Of a stretch of DNA of 64,000 nt, positions 35,006 through 46,868 are shown in pieces. This DNA is from Romanomermis culicivorax (lineage: Eukaryota > Nematoda > Enoplea > Mermithida > Mermithidae). The notes under the pieces were generated by a model, which did not search any database, was not told the origin of the DNA, and was given only the letters and a program-made list of their open reading frames with translations. The stretch covers positions 535,191-599,190 of the forward strand of contig CAWUHX010000232.1 of assembly GCA_963922205.1 (NCBI GenBank). The letters are read 5' to 3'. The stretch's first letter is position 1, and every line of letters begins with the position of its first letter. The translations under genes were made by a program, and so were the position numbers.

Positions 35006-36402
35006 TGGGTGCTTTTTGGCACTCGTTATAATGGAATTCATAATCTTTTTATCATCGGATGTTGTAATTGGATTGGCAAATATTTGTTTGTTTGATTTGA
35101 TTATTCTGTCATGAGGTTGGAATTTCTTTTTAATTCGTTCGGTTGTTTAATTTTGCATCGATTCTGCTCAAATGATGTTGCTTGAGGCTAGATTGACTGT
35201 CTCGCATAGGTGGCCAAGTTACCCAAAAGCTGGCGGTATAGCTACAATAATGGTACCTAACTGATTCGACAGTACTATTTTTAAACAGTTGAGTACAGAT
35301 TTGCATGAAAAATTAATTTTGCATATTCTCTGATCAGTTTCTTTTCATTCTCTCTCAATATGAATATGCATCTTGAACCTAACAACAGCTTTTGCGAAAC
35401 GAAAATATTGTAACTTTACTGACAGCTCTTCAGAAACAGGCTGAAATCTTCATGCGCCAAACACTTGTGTGAATGACTACAAAAATACCAAGAGCTTTTC
35501 AATTTGTTCAAAAATTATTAATTTCTAAGTTATCTTGAAGTGTCATCAGATCTCTAACAAATTTTCTCAATTCTTGTAAAAATTTATTAGATTTTGTTGA
35601 AATACATATAACAATTTCGAAAAATTATTCAATCTCTACAGAAAACCATTTTCATCACATTTTTGAAAATTCGTCAATTTTGCAGAAACTTTCTAAATTT
35701 ATTGTGAAGATAATCTTATTAAAAACATCCAAAAAATGCAAAAAATTTCTAGATCTTTGCAGATTATTCATTTTTGTTAGTTATTTGTACGGAATGAAAG
35801 AAGGGGCACTTGAAAAAACTCATTAATACTTGAAAAAATGTGTTACAGCTTGAAAAAATTTGTTACCACCTGAAAAAATCTCTACCTTCGAACGTGACGC
35901 ATAACATTTTTTTCACGATGCATCGCAAAAATTTCAAGATGCTTCCCAAAATTTTCATGATGCATTGCAAAAATCAAGATGTGAGAGTTTTCCGTTGTTC
36001 GACTGTTTTTCAACTGCATCGAAATTTTTTGAAATGCATCGCATTTTTCTCCAGATTATCTTGGAAAAAGATCAAGATGGCATAATGGCGTCTCGAAAAA
36101 ATTAGAGGGTCTTCTAAACAATTTTATTCCCACCGTTTTTTTTTGTTTTCACGCTTTTCCTGTTCTTTGTGTACACTGAGAGTAATTGTAAACATTTTTT
36201 TGCTTTCATTCAGTTCATCATTGCTTTTTCAAATGGCATTACTGAGTTATTTTAATAATTTCGATTTTCATCGATTTCTGTGATTAGTGAGTAGGCATTT
36301 GTTTTTCCTTTAAAATTTTCCTTAGGCTTAAGCTTAGCGTACAGCAGCCGCGCCCGAAGGGCGCAGTGCTGTTGAGGCTCTTCCAAATGAAGTTGATAGT
36401 TT
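35006..36402. other. No gene seen
   Basis: Very AT-rich, with homopolymer runs and short ATGCATCGCAAAAATTT-like repeats at 35915-36045. A GC-rich hairpin (GCGCCCGAAGGGCGC) lies near 36348, just before the LTR at 36403. Confidence 0.4.
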
Positions 36403-37325
36403 TGTAACGTACCTGCTAACTTTTGCAACATACCTGCTAATGTACCTACTGTAAATATATAGAATACACTATGTGATATTCATTTATTAAATATTATTTC
36501 ATTTCGTAATTTATCGTCTCAAGCGTGTCTGGGATTCACATCCAAACATTCCTGTAAAATTATGTGAAGTACTTTATTTTGATCCTTCCACACCCCAGTA
36601 GCGGCTCCTGACCCAATTAAGACGCCCCAATTAATTTGCACAATGGCAGCTGGTCCCCTAGAATCTACACTAAAATACACATTCCATGGCTACATTAATT
36701 TCTCATAAAAATTGTAAACAACACCTGCACACAGTAAAAGCCCCGCCAGACAGTAGTCTCAAGTGCAACAGTAGCGATGGTCCCACAAAACATGTGTACA
36801 CAGAAGAAATAAATACAGAAGCATGCACAGAAGCAAAGAGGTGTGGCTAAGCCCACTGTAAGAAGCAAGCATAGAGAAGACAAGAAAAGCATACAGTACT
36901 AGGAAAGCGTTGGAAGGCATGACTAAATTAGCGAGAATAACGAAGCAAGGAGCAGCGATTGGCGGACGAAGATGGACAGAAGCAAGACCTCCCGCGACAC
37001 CCAGGGAGTGGCCACAGAAGCCGTATTTAAAGAGAAGCAAAGTATGATTTAGTTAGTTCGTGCAGAATTTTGATTTTTTGAATCCGTGTGTTATTTGCAA
37101 GCGACCGTCCTTTTATTTGCAAGTGATATTTTATTCGAAAGCAGTTAAACTGAGTCTGTTTTATTTGCAAGCAGAGTGCGTGTTTTCCTTTTTCCTTATC
37201 GACGACTGAAGTGACCGTCAATTGCCTTTTCGTATTACTGTTGTTACCGTATCCCACGCCCTTGCCGACTGTAACCACTGTTCGCTTTAGGATCAAGTAA
37301 AGTATCTCCAGAACTGGTCGTTACA
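36403..37325 (+). repeat. Element B 5' LTR
   Basis: The termini TGTAAC and GTTACA form a 6-bp inverted repeat. The end is followed after 5 nt by TGGTGACCATACC at 37331, the likely primer-binding site. It shares blocks with the LTRs at 42685 and 46029 (for example TTATCGTCTCAAG and GAACTGGTCGTTACA-like ends) but is diverged and longer. Confidence 0.85.
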
Positions 37326-37569
37326 TATTTTGGTGACCATACCATATCCTTAACCACTGGAACTCCCTGCCCCAATTAGGTGCATCCTTTATCTGAGCAT
37401 CCCGAAGCATTAATTACATACAGTAGTAATCGTTTCCTACAGTAAAACAGACATTTGTAGAAAGCAAACTGAAAATCCCCTCCAACAAAACATTAAGCGA
37501 TACATTTTTACAAATACAGCGTGAAGCAAAAATTGAAGTATTGAGCAGAAATCTCAGCATAAACAAAGA

Positions 37570-38784
37570 ATGACCCATCAAACTCAAGGTCATTTAGGAG
37601 AAATCATTAGAGAACAAATAAATGACTTATTTTCTGAGCACTTTCGTACTCTGCACACACAATTGAATCAAAATACAGTAAACCCTACCCTAATTGATGA
37701 TCTAAGAACAGCAAACATTCGTAATAACATGGCAAATAATTTCTACGAGAAACCCACAGTATTCACGGGGGCGTGACCCAACATTTTATTGAATGGAATA
37801 AACATTTAGAACAGTTCATGGCACTACAAGGCATGAAAGATACAGACATACAGTTAAAGTTAGCATGCTTAGAAATTCACTTAGGAGGAGTCACGTTAGC
37901 AAAATTCAAAAGTCTAGCCAATTCCGAAAACCCTCCCAACACATACGAGCAGTGTAAAATTGCATTGCAGCCTTTTTCCCCAATAATTGAGACAATGAGC
38001 TACATCAACAATTTTTGCAAGAAAGAAAACAAAAACGATCAGAAACAGTCATAAATTTTTGTTTGATCTAGAACACCTAGCAATCCACACCTACCCCAAC
38101 TTTAACATGGATGCAGGAGAAATGATCATAAAACCCCTTTTTGTTGAAGGCATGCAAAATGAAATCAGGGAAGCAATTGAGTACAGAAGGTTCCCAACCC
38201 TAAAAGAAATGTCGGACGAAGCAGCTTACATTGAACAGCAGATCCTTAAAAATGAGCTGAAATCCAACACCCTTCCATTTATATCTCCAAAACCCGAACC
38301 CATCTTTTCACTAACCATCAATACTGATAAACAGAACCTTTTGCATCAATTAGAACAACAAGTAAAAGATTTACAGTTGCAGATCAAACAAAAATCCCAA
38401 CCCCCACAACAGAGTAACTACAACAGTGTCAGCAACAACAACACTTTTAGCAGAAATAACAGTTACAGGAACAATACTACTCTCAGGCAACCCACATGCT
38501 TTCAGTGTGGACAACTCGGACATGTAGCTCGCAATTGTAATTCAGTAGGGACCTGGAAATAATGTGAAATTTGTTTTCGTAATAATCACATTATGCGCGA
38601 TTGTAAAAGACGATGCATTTACTGCTCCTGAACAGGACATAGATCCGATACCTGCCTTTCAAAACCTTACTCAAATTTTCAATGTTTTCTATGCAAGCAG
38701 AGAGGTCACACAAGTAGGTATTGCCCCTACCAACAAAGTCGTAATATTCAAAATTGCATTGAGTACAGGCAACCCCAACCCCTA
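37570..38784 (+). pseudogene. Element B Gag
   Basis: Capsid and nucleocapsid in three successive frames: 37570-37776, 37773-38054 and 38059-38562. The capsid is closely similar to that of element C. Nucleocapsid holds four CCHC knuckles (first CFQCGQLGHVARNC) but is broken by TAA at 38560-38562 and TGA at 38629-38631. The frame then stays open into the env region at 38785. Confidence 0.85.
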
Positions 38785-41050
38785 ATGGACATTGATGACC
38801 CCCCATTTTACTCAATGCTACCCACCATAACTAACAGCCCTCAGACTACTTTAGGGACTATAATGCGGACCACCCATTGCCCCAGTCTGGAGGAATATGT
38901 CCTCAACTTGGACATCCCCCATTGGTGTGCAATGTCACCACCCCCGATGCCTGAGGCCGAAAAAACTACGAAATTGCCACCCACCATCCCCACAAATTAT
39001 AAGATTCCACGAAATCTGACTGTTACTTCACCCACAGCCCCAGAGACACCCACAAAAACTGGCCGAAACCTGTTGTCCCTCTTACACAGCCTCACCCCTG
39101 AGCCCCACAAATTCCGCCCCAGACAAACATTACTGGGGACCCCCATGAGTAAGCAAATCCAAACCCCATCCCATAACTCAACTTCTAAAGTTTCACAGAC
39201 TGTTCAGATTACAAACCGGCCAACCCCTCAGCACAGAATGGAAAAACACCACCAATGGGCACACCAAACCAGCCAGAGACAAAAAACACAATGCCCCTTC
39301 GCCTCCAATAAGAAATCATGTTGGCCTTTGTGTTGTATTTTTCTATGCATAATAATCCCTACATCCTGTAGGGCCCAATTTCAGACATGTGGAACTTCAT
39401 TGAGCGGTCACTGGGTCAGCATACCAAATATTGTATCATGCATGCCCCCTTCCACAGTAGACAAACCAGTGCAGACATTCGGAAAAATCTATATTCCCTC
39501 CACTAAACCTCACATAACAGATGCATACAAATGCAGTGTTCCCAAACGCAAAATTTGTACTAATACAGGATTTTTTGGATCAAAAGGTATTGTCTTCGAC
39601 CAAACCAAAATGCAAAATCTAACCCCGCATGTTTGTAAGGCAATTGTTATAGACAAAGAACACAACGGTCAAAAATTATACGAAACCCAACCAGGATTTT
39701 GGTCAACAAACAACTCCCTAAGCGTAGAATACACATGGTGTTGTACAGACCACTGTACCTCGGTCACTGACATCATCATAGAGATAGGACAAATAGCATC
39801 TTGGAGTGGAAAATCAATGACAAGTACATTAGGTGACCTGGGGTCATGCAAACCGACATCAGGCCATTGCCTAATGATTGATGGGTCCATTATCTGGAAT
39901 GAAACAGCATTCAAAAATCTATGCCCTTTTGAATACAAAAATATGCATCCCATGAAACTAACACAAACCCACATGATAATAGAAGAACTACAAGGTGCTT
40001 TCTCTGTCAAAAATACACTCTTTTCGAACCCCAACTGCCCAGAAATCCAAGACAGTGTCCTAACCAAACAGGGCATTGTTGTGCAGTTGGACAAAAGAAC
40101 CCCACATTGTAATGCCTTTTTAACCCCACAAATCAACGAAACTCATACTACACTCTACGATTTTGATGATTTTGAAACCCATTAACCCAAAACTAAACTA
40201 TCTAGCGTATAAAATCCAGCAATTCCAGATTCAAAATTTCAAAAACATCTGGAGTGAATTATGCAGACAGGCACAGCGTCACCTTGATTTAGTATGGCAA
40301 ATTTTGCATCTTAATGCAACCCTTGGGGCGCATGCATTCCTAGAACGGATGGACATAATAGCAGAATTCACAGGAGATGCCCTCACAGTCTGGCCTTGTG
40401 AGCAGATAAATGCATCCAAAGTCTTTTACAACCATAAAATCAATGACACATGCTACAAACTTTTACCTATTCTCGTCCGAACTGACCTCATGTTTTCAAA
40501 TCCAGGAGGAAACAATTTGACCCCTTTCTCACAAACCATCGATTAACATCACATGCATGTAGCCCTTTACAAACAGAATAATACATGGGTCAGCGAAACA
40601 GGATCCCCGCATGTCACTGATCTACCCTTAGAAATCGACTGGAACCAAAATTTCTCCCTTTTTCATTTAAACACACCCGCAATTTTTCATGATCAACTCG
40701 CAATCATTTCAACCAAGTTACTCTTTTTAAAACAATACATTTACAAAACCCACACACTCGAAAACGTTGTTAAAAAACTTGTCAATTACACCACCCAAAT
40801 GTCTCTTAACTCAGATACAGTCTACAATATGATCTCAGGCAGTGGCCAAGCCATCGGAAATACCCTCTCCTGCGCAGGTCAAGGCATATATAGCACATGT
40901 AATAACTGGCACTACGCAAAGCCTCACGGACGGGTTAAATAATTTACTCAAGGGACCCTTACAAATCATTATTAACATGGCCATTATCACTGTAGTCATT
41001 GCAGGTGCCTTTTACTCTTTTCTCATTCTTCGAACATATTTCCCATCCCC
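38785..41050 (+). pseudogene. env: Element B Env-like glycoprotein
   Basis: The homologue of the element A Env lies in the same place, between nucleocapsid and protease. A Pro/Thr-rich linker leads to a signal-like hydrophobic stretch (CCIFLCIIIPTS). Then come [19 protein letters not shown] near 39553-39588, YTWCC, GQIASWSG, STLGDLGSC, an [12 protein letters not shown] block near 40370, and a membrane anchor (IIINMAIITVVIAGAFYSFL) near 40970. The coding frame shifts near 40165-40185 and near 40850-40940, and a TAA lies at 40544-40546, so it is broken. The motif series is shared with A. Confidence 0.78.
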
Positions 41051-41289
41051 AAAGCATCATGTTACTAATGAACATATGTATGAAATACCATCACACGACC
41101 GACATTTACATGAGAACATTACCCCATCATTCAGCCATGCTCTTTTAGAGTTGGCTAATCATCGTGCGGCTCAAACTCAGCAGAAATGCGTCCTTGTCAA
41201 TATTGATACCCCCAGAACTCCTGCAATCGAACTCATAAGTCAAATTTACCAATCTGAATCAAATAAGTCACCCCAAAACATATCAGAGA

Positions 41290-42570
41290 AACATACTCCT
41301 CACATTCCAATCACACTAAATGGCAAACTATTTACAAAAGGCATTATTGACACTGGTGCTGTATACTCACTCATTGATTCGCAAATTGCTCAAATCCTAC
41401 AGCTAGACATGAAACCACCACTAGTCCAAGCCAAAGCAGCAAACAACCTTCCAATTCACTTTTTAGGAACAACTTTTGTTACAGTAACAGCCCAAACTAT
41501 CCAGGAAACAATAATGGTGTATGTCCAAAAAGACTGCACAGCAGACATCCTCCTCAGCAAAAACTTTCTCAGTCGATTTTCGGAATACACCATCAACAAT
41601 CAGAAGTCCCAGGTCAAATTTGGCAATGTTATACTACCATGCAACAGCCTGGAATATAGCCTCCTTTCGACCCATGGTGGAACCTACTTGGATGAGAAAC
41701 TAGAATTACCACCCCATACAGTCACTGAATTTACTGTGCCCTTGTCCAAATCGTACCTACAAGTTAAACAGCTTGAATTTATTTCAAAACGCAAACAGAA
41801 TGCCAAAGTTCACTTCGCAGCTTGTGTTTCTGAAAACCAAAACAGTCGCATAGGCATCTCGGTCTTAAAGACACAAGACACTGTCCAAACTCTTTACCCT
41901 GGAACATGCATCGGTGCAGTCTCATGCTACATCCCAAAACAAATCTCTCCCACAACCCCTTCGACACAAAACCAGCCAAACTGTTTTGATACATTCACAT
42001 GGTTAAAAGAAAACATTAACTTGACCTCCAGTGACCTCACAGAAGCAGAAAAAAACCAACTCCTACACACTCTATCCAAGTATCCTATGTTGTATGCTAA
42101 ATCCAAAATGGATGTAGGTAGAACCACCCTTGTTTCACATACAATTGACACTGATGACTCCCAACCCGTAGGTAGACACCTTATTCGGACTGCCCCAAGG
42201 GAAAATCAAATCATACAAGCAGAAGTTGAGCAACTCGCAGCAGCAGGTGTCATAAGCCAGAGCAACTCTCCATGGTGCACCAATACAGTTTTAGTCCCCA
42301 AAAAAGATGGTGGCCATCATTTATGCATTGACTTTAGAGGCGTCAATAAAGTAACAAAAAAGATACCTATTCCTTGCCCCACATAGACGAAATTCTAGAC
42401 ACCCAGTGTGGAATGAAATATTTTACGTCTCTTGACCAATAAAATTCCTACTATTCCATTCCAATTGCAGAAGCAGACAGAGAAAAAACTGCATTTAATT
42501 GCTCAGCCAGACAATATCAGTTTAACTATCTCCCCTTTGGTCTCACCAACACCCCAGCCACATTCTAAAG
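41290..42570 (+). pseudogene. Element B protease and partial RT
   Basis: A single retropepsin (IIDTGAVYSLID near 41345-41380) corresponds to protease 2 of element A. A conserved spacer (KVHFAACVS) and the start of RT follow: SNSPWCTNTVLVPKKDGG, CIDFRGVNKV. A frameshift near 42365 and stops follow; RT is recognisable to YLPFGLTNTPATF near 42560 and is then deleted before the YLDD position. Sequence resumes about 110 bp before the 3' LTR. Confidence 0.85.
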
Positions 42571-42673
42571 GTTAATAGATGTTACAAAATTCCCATTCCC
42601 CCTATCCCTCCAAGTCCTCGACTCCAAAGCCCTCTCTCCCTCAACCCCCTTGAACGAGGATGTTCAACTTCAG

Positions 42674-42684
42674 AAGGAGGGAAA
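42674..42684 (+). promoter_or_regulatory. Polypurine tract AAGGAGGGAAA, element B
   Basis: A purine run ends exactly where the LTR TGTAAC begins. The same tract precedes the LTR of element C at 46018-46028. It would prime plus-strand DNA synthesis. Confidence 0.75.
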
Positions 42685-43524
42685 TGTAACATACATGCTG
42701 AAGCATTAATGTAAATACAGATTGTACAGTATGTGATACTCATTTATTATATATAATTTCATTTATTAATCTATCGTCTCAAGGGTGTCTGGAATTCACA
42801 CCCAAATATTCCCATCGATTTATGTGAAGCACTTTGTTTTGATCATCCCACACCCTATTGACCCAATTAAAGACGCACATATATATTTGCACATTGGCAC
42901 CTGGCCCTCGTAATGCACATGAATATACACATTCCATAAGTACAATAATTCCCCCCAGAGGCATAAACACACCTGTCCATGTAGAAAGTACAAAAATCCC
43001 GACCCAGATTGAAGATTTAGGAGGAATGCATGGAAAACCGAAAAACACATGAAAAACCAAAAACATAGAAGCCGCAAAGCATACTGTAGATTAAAAGGCA
43101 TGTGAGCGTGGAAATTAAGAATAAATTAAAGCAAGAGGCGTGGCGAAAGAAGCATACAGTAGGCGGAAACAGGTAAGCGAAGCAGCGATTGGTGGAAGAA
43201 GATCAACAGAAACAAGACCTCCCGCAACGTCAAAGGAGTGGCCACAGAAGTTGTATTTAAAAAGAAGCAAAGCATGATTTAATCAGAAGTGGCGGTTTTA
43301 ATTTTATTTGCAAACGCATTCTCGGTAAAAGCGAGATTTTTTGAAAGCAGTTAAACCGATTTGTGTTATTTGCAAGTGATAGTTTTGTATTTTATATTGA
43401 TGAGCAAGCGATCGTCGAGTCGGCGTTTAGCCGACCACCATTATACTTGTACCCCCCGTCCCAATTGTCTGTGGCACCATTATCCTTTGGATCAAGTAAA
43501 GTGTTTCTCAAACTGGTCGTTACA
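42685..43524 (+). repeat. LTR shared by elements B (3') and C (5')
   Basis: 840 bp, TGTAAC to GTTACA. It is preceded by the B polypurine tract and followed by the C primer-binding site TGGTGACCATACC. It matches 46029-46868 at most positions (same length, roughly nine in ten by eye). Confidence 0.9.
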
Positions 43525-43673
43525 TATTTTGGTGACCATACCGTACCGTTAACCACTGGAACTCCCTGCCCTATTAAGGTGCATCCTATATCCGGGCATC
43601 CCTAAGCAGTAATCGCATACGGTAATAATCGTCTCCTACAGTAGGACAGCTATTCTTAAAACACAAACTGAAA

Positions 43674-44510
43674 ATGACCCACCATACACGAGACCACTTA
43701 GGAGAAATTGTAAGAGAGCAAATCAATGAACTTTTTGCAGAACATTTTCGAACTTTACACACACAATTGAGCAAAAACACTATGAATCCCACCCTGATAG
43801 GTGATTTAAGAACCGCCAACATCCGTAACGACATGGCGAACAATTTTTATGCAAAACCTACAGTATTTACGGGAGAAGTAACCCAACATTTTGGCAAATG
43901 GAGCAAGCGACTAGAGCAGTTCATGATACTACAGGGCATGAAAGATACTGACGGGCAACTCAAATTAGCATGTTTTGAAATTCATTTGGGTGGTGCAGCA
44001 TTAGCAAAATTCAAAAGTTTAGAAAATTCTGAAAACCCACCCCAAACCTTTGAACAGTATAAAACTGCATTACAAGCATGTTTACCTGACCACAGAGACA
44101 CAGATTTACACCAACATTTTTTGCATGAACGGAAACAAAAAAGATCGGAAACTGTCATTGAATTTTTGTTTGACCTCGAGCATCTAGGGACCCTCGCCTA
44201 CCCCAATTTCAATTCGGAGGCACGAGAAATGATAATCAAACCCCTTTTCATGGAAGGCATGCAGACCGAAATTAGAGAGACACTCAAGTACAAACGATTC
44301 ACCTCCCCAACAGACATGTCTGATGAGGCAGCTTATGTTGAACAACAAATTTTCAGAAACAGATTGAAATCTAGCCCCATACCCCTCATATCCCCTGAAT
44401 CGGAACCCATCCTTTCATTAGGAAATTACACTGAACAGCAAGGAATCATACATAAATTAGAACAAGTCATGGAGTTGCAATTGCAAATACTGCAAAATTC
44501 TCAAACCTAA
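43674..44510 (+). CDS. Element C Gag, capsid part
   Basis: 278 codons from an ATG that aligns with the Gag start of B (MTHHTRDHLGEI). It has a retrotransposon capsid domain with DLHQHFLHERKQKRSETVIE and IIKPLFMEGM. It ends at TAA 44508-44510 and the same frame reopens 3' of it with the nucleocapsid. Cytosolic particle-forming protein by family. Confidence 0.82.
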   Translation: MTHHTRDHLGEIVREQINELFAEHFRTLHTQLSKNTMNPTLIGDLRTANIRNDMANNFYAKPTVFTGEVTQHFGKWSKRLEQFMILQGMKDTDGQLKLACFEIHLGGAALAKFKSLENSENPPQTFEQYKTALQACLPDHRDTDLHQHFLHERKQKRSETVIEFLFDLEHLGTLAYPNFNSEAREMIIKPLFMEGMQTEIRETLKYKRFTSPTDMSDEAAYVEQQIFRNRLKSSPIPLISPESEPILSLGNYTEQQGIIHKLEQVMELQLQILQNSQT

Positions 44511-44531
44511 CCCCAGCATGATAACAGTAAT

Positions 44532-46004
44532 TTGAGACAGATCACATGTTTTCAATGCAATCAAATCCGGCATTTTGCCAGAAATTGTAATTCGCCAGGC
44601 ACTCAGAAATCATGCGAAATTTGCTTTAGGAGTAATCACATGACTCGAGACTGTAAAAGCAGATGCATTCACTGTTCTCAGACTGGTCACAGATCCAGCC
44701 ATTGCATATCCAAAAGCTACTCAAATGTAGAGTGTTTTCTTTGTAAGCAGAGAGGTCACACGAGTAGATATTGCCCCAACCAAATGACCCCTAACGTCCA
44801 AAATTGCATTGAAGAGAGACTACCCCCACCACAAATGAATATTGATGTCCCAGTCATGTACTCCACATTGCCCACTGTCCAGCATGGACCTCAACATGCT
44901 TTAAATACAGTTCTGCCCAGCAGTCATAAGCAGTTTGACCCCAAGTACGTCCTTGACATACCCCTTCCTGATACAGGCAGCACTTCGAAAATTGCATCAC
45001 CAAAAAGCAGTGACATGTTGAAATCAAAACTCCCCCCGCCAGAAAACAATAAAATTGCACAGAAACATAAACAGCCTGGAACCAGTGAGACATCCAAATC
45101 TGAACCAGCATACAAAAAGGAACACCCAATGTTTTCACAATTGCAGGGCCTCCCCACAGACCCCTACACATTCCCCAGGCGACAAACTCTTCTTCCTACC
45201 CCCAAAACTCGAAAAAATCGTAAAATTCATTTTGCAGCTAGCATTTCCCAGAGTAAAAGTAGTGGTATCTGCAGTTCTAGCTCAAACGACGTCAGCAAGC
45301 CCCAAATCTCCTATTCTGATACATGCATCGACCCTGTTTCTTGTCCCTTCGCAGCGACAGACCCCAACACATACCCCAGGCCAAAAACTTCTCTTCTTAC
45401 CCCCAAAGCACGAAAAAATCGTAAAATTCATTTTGCAGCTAGCATTTCCCAGAGTAAAAGTAGTGGTATCTGCAGTTCTAGCTCAAACAACGTCAGCAAC
45501 CCCCAAATCTCTCATTCTGATACATGCATCGTCCCTGTTTCTTGTCCCCTCCCAGTGAAAAATTCACCCGCCCAATCTCATTTTCCCACCCAAGACAAAC
45601 AGAAACATGTTCATACATTCACATTTGTAAAAGGCAAAATAGATTTGACCAAGAGTGACCAGAATGAAATGGAAAAAGCTGAGTTAATCAATTTCCTATC
45701 CAAATATCAGCCCCTTCACACTGAATCGAAAACGCATGTGAGTCGCAGGCCACTTGTCTCCCACAGCATTGGTACAAGTAATTATAAACACAGACACAGA
45801 CCCCTTTTTCGAAAACCACCAAAAGCAAAACAAAGAATCAAGCAAAAAGTTGAGCAACTTGAAAAACCTGATGTTATCAGTCAAAGCACTTCCCCTTCAT
45901 GTAAAACTGACGGGTCAATCGTTCAGACAAACTCCCCTATTTCCCCTATCCCTCCAAGTCTTCGACCCCAAAACCCTCTCTCCCTCGACCCCCTTGAACA
46001 ATGA
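44532..46004 (+). CDS. Element C nucleocapsid with four zinc knuckles, fused to pol-spacer remnants
   Basis: A 490-codon ORF in frame with the upstream capsid ORF. Four CX2CX4HX4C knuckles come first: CFQCNQIRHFARNC, CEICFRSNHMTRDC, CIHCSQTGHRSSHC and CFLCKQRGHTSRYC. Then a Pro/Ser-rich region is followed by a 67-residue tandem duplication (units with RKNRKIHFAASISQSKSSG). That unit matches the spacer after the protease in element B, so env and protease were deleted. The tail resembles the RT amino end (QKVEQLEKPDVISQSTSP) and then jumps to the element 3' end. Confidence 0.78.
   Translation: MRQITCFQCNQIRHFARNCNSPGTQKSCEICFRSNHMTRDCKSRCIHCSQTGHRSSHCISKSYSNVECFLCKQRGHTSRYCPNQMTPNVQNCIEERLPPPQMNIDVPVMYSTLPTVQHGPQHALNTVLPSSHKQFDPKYVLDIPLPDTGSTSKIASPKSSDMLKSKLPPPENNKIAQKHKQPGTSETSKSEPAYKKEHPMFSQLQGLPTDPYTFPRRQTLLPTPKTRKNRKIHFAASISQSKSSGICSSSSNDVSKPQISYSDTCIDPVSCPFAATDPNTYPRPKTSLLTPKARKNRKIHFAASISQSKSSGICSSSSNNVSNPQISHSDTCIVPVSCPLPVKNSPAQSHFPTQDKQKHVHTFTFVKGKIDLTKSDQNEMEKAELINFLSKYQPLHTESKTHVSRRPLVSHSIGTSNYKHRHRPLFRKPPKAKQRIKQKVEQLEKPDVISQSTSPSCKTDGSIVQTNSPISPIPPSLRPQNPLSLDPLEQ
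45170..45570 (+). repeat. In-frame 201-bp tandem duplication in element C
   Basis: Two copies with a period of 201 bp (for example TTTGCAGCTA at 45231 and 45432). The period is a multiple of three and keeps the ORF open. The copies are nearly identical, so the duplication is younger than the element family. Confidence 0.85.
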
Positions 46005-46028
46005 CGTTCAACTTCAGAAGGAGGGAAA

Positions 46029-46868
46029 TGTAACATACATGCTGAAGCATTAATGTAAATACAAATTGTACAGTATGTGATATTCATTTATTAGATATAA
46101 TTTCATAATCTATCGTCTCAAGGGTGTCTAGAATTCACACCCAAACATTCTTATAAATTCATCTGAAGCACTTTATTTTGATCATCCCACACCCCATTGA
46201 CCCAATTAAAGATGGACATAATTATTTGCACATTGGCACCTGGCCCTCGTAATGCACATGAAAATACACATTCTGTGGGTACAATAATTCCCTCCAAACG
46301 CGTAAACACACCTGCCCATGTAGAAAGTACAGAAATCCCGACCCAGACAGAAGATTTAGGAGGAATGCATGGAAAACCGAAAAATACATGAAAAACTAAA
46401 AAACATAGAGGCGGCAAAGCATACTGTAGATTAAAAGGCATGTGAGCGTGGAAATTAAGAATAAAGTAAAGCAAGAGGCCTGGCGAAAGAAGCATACAGT
46501 AGGCGGAAACAGGTAAGCGAAGCAGCGATTGGTGGAAGAAGATCAACGGAAACAAGACCTCCCGCAACGTCAAAGGAGTGGCCACAGAAGTTGTATTTAA
46601 AAAGAAGCAAAGCATGATTTAATCACAAGTGGCGGTTTTAATTTTATTTGCAAACGCATTCTCCGTAAAAGCGAGATTTTTCGAAAGCAGTTAAACCGAT
46701 TTGTGTTATTTGCAAGCGATAGTTTTGTATTTTATATCGACGAGCAAGCGATCGTCGAGTCTGCGTTTAGCCGACCACCATTATACTCGTACCCCCCCCC
46801 CGTCCCAATTGTCTGTCGCACCGTTATCCTTTGGATCAAGTAAAGTGTTTCTCAAACTGGTCGTTACA
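46029..46868 (+). repeat. Element C 3' LTR
   Basis: 840 bp, TGTAAC to GTTACA. Preceded by polypurine tract 46018-46028. It is followed by unrelated sequence from 46869, not by a primer-binding site. Confidence 0.9.

Larger units (their letters stand above)
36403..43524 (+). mobile_element. Element B: LTR retrotransposon with gag-env-pro-RT order, truncated pol
   Basis: The 5' LTR 36403-37325 (TGTAAC to GTTACA), a primer-binding site, Gag, Env, a single protease and partial RT lie on the plus strand, ending with a polypurine tract and the LTR at 42685-43524. The interior has frameshifts and stops, and everything between RT palm and the 3' end is deleted. The gene order is that of element A. 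The 5' LTR is 923 bp and clearly more diverged from the 840-bp LTR at 42685 than that one is from the LTR at 46029, so the middle LTR is shared with element C. Confidence 0.88.
42685..46868 (+). mobile_element. Element C: internally deleted, mainly Gag-encoding LTR element
   Basis: Two 840-bp LTRs flank a 2.5 kb interior that encodes Gag and then fragments of the protease-RT spacer and RT start. Env, protease, most of RT, RNase H and integrase are absent. The coding frame runs from 43674 to 46004 with a single in-frame stop at 44508-44510. It is a non-autonomous derivative of the element B family. No target-site duplication is visible for C alone or for the B-C pair. Confidence 0.85.

Noticed and set aside
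42685-46868. Element C as an autonomous element
   Set aside because: No protease, RT catalytic core, RNase H or integrase remains in its interior.
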